DNA of 64,000 nt, from positions 49,334,552-49,398,551 of the forward strand of contig CM023540.1 of assembly GCA_013350335.1 (NCBI GenBank), read 5' to 3'. The notes under the pieces were generated by a model. That model searched no databases. It was not told the origin of the DNA and was given only the letters and a program-made list of their open reading frames with translations. The translations under genes and the position numbers were made by a program. The stretch is from Chimonanthus salicifolius (taxonomy: Eukaryota > Streptophyta > Magnoliopsida > Laurales > Calycanthaceae). This document shows, in pieces, positions 54,190-64,000 of the stretch (its first letter is position 1; every line of letters starts with the position of its first letter).

Positions 54190-54420
54190 TCCTTAGTTTT
54201 AAGTTCTATCCGCATCTGAGGACCCTCTATGGGCAACCCTCCTTAGCTGGATCATTGCTCACCACGTGAACCAATCTGCCTATCAGAGAGGGCGTTTTTT
54301 GTTTTTTTTTTCACTAGATTTTCATAGTATCTAGGGTAACCTCTAGTAAAAAATAATCCTTGATAACCTTGCAAAATTTATCCCTCATCCAAAGGCAACC
54401 GATAAGTCTTTGTAAGACTT
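54190..54420. other. Rearranged MITE site upstream of GLR copy 2
   Basis: The right part (TTTTCATAGTATCTAGGGTAAC to CATCCAAAGGCAACC) matches the right half of the MITE at 21286-21508. The left part (about 54207-54297, CATCTGAGGACCCTCTATGG to CCTATCAGAGAGGG) has no counterpart in copy 1. The left terminal repeat is gone. Confidence 0.6.
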
Positions 54421-56338
54421 TCTTTTATTTTTTTGTCTTTTGAGAGGATGGAAGGTGTGTTGATTCCATCACAATTTAATTTTTTATTTTAGTTTATAAA
54501 AAAATAAAAAAATAATTCAATTAAATTTTTTTCTTGTACAATTTAATACTTGCACAGTAATCTATTAATCATTTAGATATTCGAATTTCACCATCTAATA
54601 TACTCCATTGAGTAACTACTAAGCTTTTCCTTTCCAAACTACCAAATGTGAAATGAAATGTCGTAGTCCCATTACAATTTTTTAAGAAACAATTGAATTT
54701 AATAAAAATTAAAATTAGATTTAAATCTTAGATATATGAGATCATAGATTATGAAATATTTTTGTTTAGGATGATAATTGGAACATAGACATTGGATTAT
54801 TAATTTTTGGTATCTATAATTGTTTTTGTGGGAACAAGAATATTTTTTATGAAAATATAATCTAGTCTTTTATTATGTGTATTGTATTTTATAATTTTTT
54901 TATAGTTATTTATATTTTATTACCTATTAATTTATTTCAAACTTATTTAATAATTAATAGTTAATATTATTTATCATATTATATTGACCGGCATGAGTTT
55001 GATTGAGTTTGACTATGGTTAAACCCAGTTGAACCATATTTAATCCAACCTTGCCCTGAGACCATTCGATAGATGGGTCAATTTTTAAAACATTAGTATT
55101 GAATAATATTTCTTTTTTATTACATATTTAAAAAATAGGCCACCATCTAATTTTAATTTATCTTAGATATTTAACATGATTAGAAGATAATATAGTGATA
55201 ATTGATTCTACTATGGTTCATATAGAAAATCACAAAAGCAGATCAGAATTTATTTTCAATTTACTTATGAATTCAACACAACGAGAAGTCTAACAAAGAG
55301 AATACTATTATTTATATCAATTTGAACTCAAAATTCAAAAACTCTATTTAGATTTGAGAATAAGTATGTCTCGGTTGATCCCAGTACTGCCAATAAAATA
55401 GTGACAGCTGGCGCTGTCAAATCTAAGAAGAAATTGAGATGAGAATTCCCTACCAGTTCTTATGTAGTTAGCGGTTGACTACTCCTAACGTTTAAATTAT
55501 TGCAACTTTGTTATTATTTATAATTTTTTTCATTTGTTAAAATTCCTTTGCATCTAGTTATAATTAAAATAATGCCATCATTTTTTCAAAATTTACATAA
55601 AAATAAGTTTTATACATTATAATCAATTCTATAAAATTATTTTTTCACCCAATAAAGAGTCAATATTAAATTATTATGCACGTGAGATTATTCATATTAC
55701 TTTTTATCTAAGTTAAGAATTTTGGTCAAAATTAGTTTTTTCAATCTTAAGGGTTTTGAAATTTTGCCTATGTCAGTCAAAATTTGTATACTGCTATCTT
55801 GACCATGTCAATGAGATCAGTTAAAATTGAAGTTGAATTAATTTTTTTTTAATTTATGTGTGAAAAATCACGGAATACTTAATATAAGATTTCTACGAGT
55901 GAGCCCACTACTACTAAAATACACTAAGGTTAGGCCATGAATCCATCTGAATTTTATCTAATACAAATTTTCCAAAAATTGTCAATATTATTGATATTTA
56001 CATTGTGGTTTGGACACAAATTGACCAATTTCATTAAAGGATCGAATTTGAACTGAAATTTATAACTAAGCTTTTTACTCTCCTTTAAGAGAAAGATTTA
56101 CTCAGGAACATGTCCAAATGTGGATTTTGGCAGTAATTATAAACAGGCTTTATAATGAAAGAAAATTTATAAATGAGATATTTAATCTTTTTATTTTTTC
56201 TAAATGTTCAATATTTAAAATTTTATTAATTACTATGAGCATTATTAAATAAATGTTTAAATTATATGATTATATAATTTAAATATAATGAATAGTAAAA
56301 ACTAAGACAATTGAATAATTCATTAATTATATGTAATT

Positions 56339-56389
<51 letters not shown>

Positions 56390-57094
56390 GATTCAAATAA
56401 TAAAAATTAAACAAAAGATTGCTAATTATACCCATGAGAACCGTGAAAAATAGGCTGTGTTTAGCCACTTGTTCGTTGGAGCACTATCACGCTTTTAATT
56501 TTAAATATTGAAAATCAATTTTTCAATTCAATGAAAATCGAGTTCGGAACTCAAAATATGGCTATTTGAAATGAAATGAAGAAATTTATTTTCAATTGTT
56601 GATAATTGTAAAACAAAATGTGTTTAAGATCGAAAGTCTTTTTGCTTTTGATTTGCAACAAGCAGTAAGACTACCGCTAATTTTGGCAACACGTAGTAAG
56701 ACTAAGATCCACTAATTTCGGCTCCGCAACCCGTGGAGGTTATCAACCATTCAACCCTCTTCACTTAGACCTACGGACGACGACGAAGTCGTTACTGTAG
56801 ACTGTATGGTGGCCGAATGAGAGCAGAGCAATGTTATCCAACGGGGCCCAGCCCGAGGTTGACAGGTCGCTTTTAAATCAGACTGGGTCAAGAACCCATA
56901 AAAATCCTAAGAATTTAGATTTAATTGGCTTACCTAGGAATTTAGTGCAATGAAGATGTGGTATCAATTATTTTAACTTAATCTAACTTAAATAATTTCA
57001 TAATAATTGGTCTAACTTGAATATACACCTATTTAACTTTTTAAATAGGAATATAAATATTTTTTATTTGAATCATATGTTTCATAAATTTATG
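54421..57094. other. Gene-poor AT-rich tract, copy 2
   Basis: The counterpart of 21509-24164. No gene seen. It includes the TA repeat at 56342-56386 and, near 55441-55472, about 22 bp absent from copy 1. Confidence 0.5.
56342..56386. repeat. (TA)n microsatellite, long allele
   Basis: About 45 bp of alternating A and T against 17 bp at the same site in copy 1. It creates a spurious open frame on the minus strand. Confidence 0.93.
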
Positions 57095-57099
57095 TCAAA

Positions 57100-60000
57100 T
57101 GTAATATCCTAACTCAATTTAGAAGTTAATTTAGTTTAATTAGGTTTCATTAAATAAATTTTACCCGTTGATTGTGATTCTTGTTCCTCCAATCGTGAAG
57201 ATTACGGAATGAGGTTTCCAACGGATTAGAGTTTGATTCAATCCGAGTTAGATAGCCCTTCTAATTGAGTCTCAAAGGTATAAGGGCCAAATGTGAATAT
57301 AATAATATTATTTTAAGCTTAAAACTTGACTGCTCTGGAAACTCAATCCATTTGACCAAGTTAAACTCCAAATTTTATATTATGTATTATTTTTAAATTC
57401 CGGATTTAACGGAATACCAATCTCAACCTAATTCTACTTATTTTTACTGCCTAAAACTTCTTAAGTGGCAAAACCCTACTTTGATAGGAGAGACAAAGTC
57501 TTAAAATATACGGATAGAGTCAATACTCGATCTGTATTATAACATACCTTTCTGTATTTTTATATTTTCAAAAATATCAAGTTTCGACTTTTTTTTACAT
57601 CGAGAAATCTGAGCTGTCGTTTTAACTAAAAACACTCTTTTGCTTAGATAGAGTATTTTTTACTCCAAAAGACTTTAAAACTCTAGAATATTTATATTAA
57701 ACTAATTTATTATTAATTGTAAAATTAGATTTTCTCAGAAAAATTCTTTAAAATTAGAGAATCTTGTCAAAATGGTGTATTTTGATTAAAACACTGAGTT
57801 TTTTATTGGATTTTCTCTCTAAAATTTAATACCATGTTTATAATTTAATATGTAACCTAGTGGATTATTTAGATTAAGCTAGTAGGACTCTAAAATATTT
57901 AAATTTAACAAAAGAAATAAGTGGTATTGTTAAAAAAAATAATAATAGTAAAATAATAGAAAATATCTTATAAGATAAGTTTAAAACCTAAGGCTAACAA
58001 TTAGCTAGGTTGTCAAGTCAACCCTTTCTTTTCCTATTTAAACGATGGAGGGGTGGGAAGTAACAAGAAAAAAAAAAAAGGCTCAAAAGTCTTCCTGTCA
58101 TTTTCTCTCCTTCCTCTTCTGTTTCTTCTCCTTCTTTTCATCGTCTTTGTTAAAAAAAATGAGCAAAACCATACGTCGGCTTTTTCCGTGTTTATGTCGA
58201 GATTTTCAAACCAAGTCAATTTTTGATGAATTTTTACAAATAAAGTATTTTCTCATTCTTATTAATTATATAGTAAGTTAGGAGTAGAAAGAGATAATTA
58301 TGAACTTTAAAATTAGATTTTTCGAAATAGAGGAAAAAATAGGATTCTTCTTAAATTTTAAATTATACCCTTTAAATCATTTTTATTTTACATTTAAAAT
58401 TTAGTTTTTTGACCCTAAATAAAATTGAGAAAAAGATTAACCCCATATGACTATTGTGTATTTATTTTTATGTATTGTGTATTTAAATTCAGTATTTTAA
58501 CTTCGAGGCCATACTATCATCTGTAGTGACGCTAGTCGCTCAGTGATACCATTCGAGGTGGTGCTTAGTCAGTCAGTGGATCATCAGTAGTAGCGTTTAG
58601 TTGCTCGATGATACCATTTGAGGAAGTGCTAGTCACCCGATAGTTTTGAAGTGGGGCACTAAGTACTTTATTTACATTTCTCACACTGTACCCTCTAGAT
58701 CGGAGTCCCCCATCATTAGCGCAACGGAAACACCGGTCGGTGACCATCAGTAGCGCAGCGGAAACACTACTCGATGGTAAAATGGGTTGTGCAATGAGTA
58801 TTTTATTTACTTTACTGTCTTTGTACCCTTTGGGCACCGTCTCAACACGTCTCCTTAACTGGAAAACAATACGAGACGGGGCACTGAGTCCTTTACAATT
58901 TTATTTTATTGTAGTGTTTTGGATGGCTAACATCTAGCCCTCTGACATAATTTAAAGGAGTAGAAAGAGTTAGATGACTCACTATACGTATCACGTTTTT
59001 GCTGGAAAATGCACGGGGAACAGAGAATAACTCGTAAATACTTTGTCAAACTGAAATTTATATTATTTTTTTATTCTTACAGATTTTTGTGATAAACACT
59101 ACGAGTAAAGGTGAGGAGAATCGAACTGAATTGGTATTATATCATATGGTATTTAAACCTACTAACACCAAACTGAAATGGGACCCATGGTCATTTAAGG
59201 ATGGAAAATGTTATATAGGTTTAGAAAGCGAGACCTGACACTACTTATTTGTAAGGGATGGAAATTATGTTCTCGCTATTTAAAACGTAGGCATAAAATG
59301 GTGTCGAGGAGCCAATGACTTGTAGCCTCTAACGCAGTATGGACCCATGGAGTATTTGGGAACTGTTGGTTGAGGAACTGGATGAAGGCACCAGTGTTAG
59401 TAATCCAATTGACTGATTGCATGGTTATTGATTATTATTTCTGAATTTATGCATTTTGGGTAATTTGGATGGTAAGTCTGAATTTCATTGAAGTTCTCTC
59501 AGGTTCAGTACCTACGTAAGAAGGGCACTAGGAATCATGCATTGTCATGCATATTATTAAACTTAGTGAGTTAAATGGAAATTGAAAATTGTGGAAATTA
59601 TTTTTGACTGTTTAGGGTATACTATCTGTGGTTTTAGTAAAGTAAGTATGATAAGTTGGTATCACTGTAAGTCCTAGTGGGTATGATAAAGCTGGAATGT
59701 TTGTGAGCACTTACAAGTTGCTGCATTATTTCCAGTAGATGATTTAATACTACCGAAGCTTAGTGGCGATCTTCCGTGAGGTTTAGCTTAGAACCTCAAT
59801 ACGTGGGATATAACTTGGTGGGAGATCGCCGTATAAACAATGAGAAATATCTTATTGACTTTTAGTTGATTACTTAGATATGACTAAGTGAATGATTACC
59901 CCAGTGGATAAATGGGACATGACTAGGTGAATGATTACCCCAGTGAAAAATAGGATTTGACTTGGTGAATAATTATCCTCAGTTGATTAGCAATGTATGA

Positions 60001-60245
60001 CTTGGGAAATGATTCCACTAATTGTTTATAACCTGATGGTTAATGCTTGTATGGCATAATGAGATAGGACTTGGTGGTAAATAGTGGTATAGGAGCATAA
60101 GGGTAAACAATGTCCTATAAGAATGATCCTAAGGTAAAAATGAATCATAGGTTGGTAAGTTACATGTTCATTTGTATTGATAAATGCATGACATGGTTTC
60201 TGATTTATTTGAGTTCTCCCCACTGGACTAGTAACTCATGTCTTA
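57100..60245 (+). mobile_element. Solo-LTR-like element, copy 2, left part
   Basis: It starts TGTAATATCCTAACTC after the target-site sequence TCAAA (57095-57099) and continues to the Copia junction (GTCTTA|CAATCTAACAAT). Its right end lies beyond the window. Tandem repeats correspond to those in copy 1. Confidence 0.8.
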
Positions 60246-63200
60246 CAATCTAACAATCGTTGGTCTTTTTAAAATTTACTTGATTGGTTAACTAAGTGCA
60301 GCAGATACAAAAATCAAGTATGGATGTGGTAGTAAATGTGATTAAATAATCAATAAGAGAAATTAGCTCTAACACCACAATCACAATGACAAAAGACTTA
60401 TAGTGGTTCGGTTAGCCAAACTACATCCACTGTTACGATTCACTCAACCTTGAGCTTTCCTCAAATTCACTAAGTGGGGAATTACACCCTCACAATTAGA
60501 GTAGGAATTCTACCTCACTCAAACGGTTGGGAATTCTACACACCATTGTGCCAGAGACGACGCTTTAGAGTTTTTTATAGTGGTTCCGAAGCCAATCCTC
60601 CTTAATCCACTTTCGGGACAAAGGTTTTAAAATAAAATTAAAACCAAGAAACACTTGCCTTTAAAGCTCTTTTTCTATGATGTTGCTTCTTGAAGATCCA
60701 CTCAATGTGTGCCGACGTTCCGCCTCGTATTCGTCGTAAAACAATCATAATCTTAGGGTGACAAGGAAACTGATTTTGCCAAGGCTTTCCTAGTTTATGT
60801 CTTTTCTTTCCTCATCTCTTTCTCTCTCTCAAATTCAATCAATAGATTGCTTGTTTATGATTCTCAAGTGTAGGTGCAAGAGAGTGATCGTTCCTTAGAG
60901 TGTGTGACTTTTCTCAGTTCAAAGAAGATAATAAAACGATCACACAACACTCATATTTATAGAGGATTCTTCATAGCTTTTCAAACTGTCTAGTACCTAT
61001 AGGTCGGTGGCACTGATTGGTCGGTGTTCATATTTATTACTGTTCAGACCGTTGCACATTAAATGTACTCCCAACAGCTTTATTACTTCCTGGTCGATAG
61101 GTCAGTGTCGCCGATGAGTCGACAGTTATGGTACCGAGAGGTCGGTTCGTACGAGAGGCTCGGTCTGGGGCAACACCATGCTGATAGAGTTTCAAGTACA
61201 GAAAACAGTCTTACCCAGATCGACCTGTCGCCCTTTATCGAGGGGTCAGTCCTGGTACTCTTGACCGATCTTAAACTACCGATATGTCTGTTTCCTCGAG
61301 AGTCCATCTAAGTTCTAAGTTTCAGAACTTATAAGTTATCATCGACGAGTCTTTGACCACGAGGGGTCATTTCAACCTTTCACCGAGGGGTCGGTTCATA
61401 CGAGACTTTTGAACATACGCGTACCCAGAATGACAATTCTATGATCCATAACCTTTGCCAATTTGGCCGATTAATCCTTGACAACGATGGGTCGATCCTG
61501 TCTCCACCGAGGGGTCGGTGAAAACAACTGGTCGAGCTAATAGTGAAATCAAATACATATTTCCAAGTTGGGTTCCAATTCATTGTCAAGCTTTCTCTCC
61601 AGGCTTTTAATGATTTTACAATTTGTTCAACTAAGCGTAGGAATGATCAAATCTAAGGTGTGGGTGCCACCTAAAAGTCATCTATGGCCATTTACCTGTT
61701 TTGTAATTGCCATAACGAGAGCTTCAATCCGGTTGAGCATGATCTTCAATCTTGATCATCTTGAATCTTGAATCTTCTAACAAATGCTTCTTCCCGAGTC
61801 ATGAAATTGACAAACTTAGGGACTCAGCAAGCCGTGGCACTAATAATCTCCCCATTTGTCAAATTGATGACAAAACCTAAATGCTAACTCAGTTACAATC
61901 CCCACCTTTATTACAACACATTTGAATACAAAAAATATTACATTAATTTACATGTACATATCCAAATGGACAACAAGACTATGATCTTCATATTCTTGTT
62001 CAGTTTGCTTTATTTCATTTTTCTTGTTTCAACACATAAGCAAGCAATACTAAACAATCATTAGAGGGGTTAGTCCATAGATACGCATCCAAGGACTAGA
62101 CAAGATTATCATTCATTCTCCCCCATACACCAATGATTTCTTAGTCACCAACACTACCCAGAGCTTATCTGAGCTAACTCCAAGTCCATGCTTCTCCCTA
62201 TTTCTCTTCTATTGTCTAAGGGATCCAAGTCTTTAGGCTTCATCCAATCTTTCCAGTTATTCTCCCATAATTGGCTTTGGTGTCTTTTAGCTTCTACTAA
62301 TTTCTCCTCCATTTTGTCATAACTGTGATAAAGGATAGTAGGCGAATATTTACAGTACTCCCTTATGGACTGTTCCCCATAAGTTGTGCTTCCCTTATGG
62401 TGATGCACACACGCCAATGACCTTTCGTAGGGATAGAAATCGTGATAAATCCAGGGGTTTGGTCAAGATATCTGCCAGTTGATTTTCCATACAGATATGT
62501 ACAAACTCGATAGTTTTCTCCTCCACCAATTCTCTTATGAAATGATGCCTTATGTCTATATGCTTGGTCCTGGAATGTTGTACTGGATTTTTGGAAATAT
62601 TTATTGCGCTAGTGTTGTCGCAATATAATGTCATGGATTCCTGCTTAAGTCTATAATCGACCAATATTTGTTTCATCCAGATCAGTTGGGTACAACAGCT
62701 TGCGGTTGTAATGTACTCTGCTTCAGTTGTGGAGAGAGAGATTGATGATTATTTCTGACTATGCCATGCCACTAAACAATTTCCGACGTAGAAGCAACCT
62801 CCACTGGTAGATTTTCTGTCATCAATATTTCCAGCCCAGTCTGCATCTGTGTATCCGGCTATCAAGAAAGAAGTATCATATGGAAACCAAATTCCATGCA
62901 AAGTAGTATCAGCTATATATTTAATAATCCGTTTAACAACTTTGAGGTGTGATTCTTTAGGTTTGGATTGAAATCTGGCACAAGCTTCTACACTAAATGA
63001 GATGTCTGGTCGACTTGCTGTGAGATACAAGAGACTTCTTATCATGCTTCTATACAAGCTGGGGTCCACATCTGTCCCGTTCTCATCTTTGAATAATTTA
63101 ATGATTGTACTCATAGGGGTGGTCACATGTTTACATCCTTCTAAACCAAATTTCTTTACAAGTTCTTTTGCATATTTGGATTGGGAGATAAAAAGTCCAT

Positions 63201-64000
63201 CATAACTTTGCTTGATTTGAAGACCAAGGAAATAATTTAATTCTCCCACCATACTCATTTCAAATTTAGATTTCATGAGATTGGAGAAATTTAGTGCAAC
63301 CTTTTGACATGTAGACCCAAACACTATGCCATTCACATAGATTTGGGCTATAAAGATAGACTAGACTCCTTAGTCTTTTGGACAAACATAGTCTTATCAA
63401 CACTCCCTTTTTGAAACTTGTGACAAAGTAGGAATTGGGTTAATCTTTCATACCAGGCTCTTGGCGCTTGTTTAAGGCCATATAGAGCTTTTTTGAGTTT
63501 GAACACATGATCAATGAATCCTTTGGGTTGTTCTATGGACACTTGCTCATTTAAAAAGCCACTCAAGAAGGCACTTTCCACATCCATTTGGTAGAGTTTG
63601 AACTTGAGGTGGCATGCATGGAGAGCATAATTCTAATGGATTCTAATATAGCTACAGGGACAAATGTTTCATCAAAATCTAAACCTTCAATTTGAGTATA
63701 TCCTTGAGCTACTAGTCTTGCTTTATTTCTCACAATGGTTCCATGTTCATCCAGCTTGTTTTTGAAAATCCATTTTGTTCCAATTATGTGTGTTTCCTTG
63801 GATCTTGGAACCAAATCCCATACATCATTTCTAGTAAATTGTCCTAGTTCCTCTTGCATAGAATTAACCCAATCTTCATCAACTATGGCTTCTTCTATCC
63901 TTTTGGGTTCTAGTTGTGAAATAAAACATGCATAATTAACCAGGTTCTCAAGCTGTCTTCTAGTTCTTACTCCAGCAGTGGGTTCTCCTATGATTTGTTT
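60246..64000 (-). mobile_element. Ty1/Copia retrotransposon, copy 2 (partial)
   Basis: The left LTR (60246-61845), truncated at the same outer base as in copy 1, is followed by the polypurine tract (61846-61857) and pol. The identical truncated junction shows the two were one insertion before duplication. The window ends inside the integrase-reverse transcriptase linker. Confidence 0.92.
62395..64000 (-). pseudogene. Copia pol remnant, copy 2
   Basis: Reverse transcriptase ([57 protein letters not shown]) and RNase H (DADWAGNIDDRKSTSGG, NPVQHSRTKHIDIRHHFI). This copy lacks the 1-bp insertion that breaks copy 1 near 30871, but shares the frameshift before MDV and the YVNG polymerase box (63328-63333). 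It has its own lesions: an extra 5 bp near 63361 (GACTAGACTCC) and a stop after WHSQK near 62749. Confidence 0.92.

Larger units (their letters stand above)
43327..64000 (+). repeat. Segmental duplication, copy 2 (runs off the window)
   Basis: Same order and orientation as 8746-31072: PPR, GLR, gene-poor tract, solo LTR, Copia. Differences visible by eye include absence of the fold-back element, an expanded TA repeat, a replaced stretch near 54200-54310, an extra ~33 bp near 57562-57598, and small coding changes. Confidence 0.93.

Noticed and set aside
56262..56468. 68-codon frame across the TA repeat
   Set aside because: Created by the microsatellite (Ile-Tyr repeats); absent in copy 1.

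Overview
This is a repeat-rich, AT-rich stretch of a flowering-plant nuclear genome, probably a dicot; I cannot name the species. The evidence is spliced plant genes with GT-AG introns, a P-class pentatricopeptide-repeat (PPR) gene, a plant glutamate-receptor-like (GLR) gene, a plant RNase H-bearing LINE, Copia and other LTR elements, and hAT-type MITEs. No prokaryotic feature is present.

Layout. 1-2090: no firm gene, one LTR-like promoter stretch and one exon-like fragment. 2090-8704: a decayed LINE (endonuclease, reverse transcriptase, zinc-binding tail, RNase H), interrupted by at least two insertions. From 8746 a large segment runs rightward and is repeated in the same orientation from 43327 to the window end. 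It carries, all on the minus strand, a PPR gene, a five-exon GLR gene, about 3 kb of gene-poor sequence, and a solo-LTR-like element with a decayed Copia retrotransposon inserted in it. 35465-43326 separates the copies and holds a second solo LTR in inverted orientation (36808-40448) and LTR-like fragments.

The two copies. Both PPR genes are open (538 and 537 codons). The GLR in copy 2 (48253-53965) is intact by my splice model, 976 residues with all introns in phase. The GLR in copy 1 (15200-21006) has the same exons but a one-base deletion in exon 2 and an in-frame 36-bp tandem duplication, so it reads as a recent pseudogene. Copy 1 alone carries a ~1.5-kb fold-back element with a MITE nested in one arm. 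The Copia copies share an old frameshift and a mutated reverse transcriptase active site (YVNG for YVDD), so the element was dead before the segment was duplicated.

The most interesting signal is that differences between the two GLR copies concentrate in the S1 and S2 ligand-binding lobes, while the neighbouring intron and channel sequence are almost identical. I found no evidence of an undescribed molecular system; the novelty here is evolutionary.
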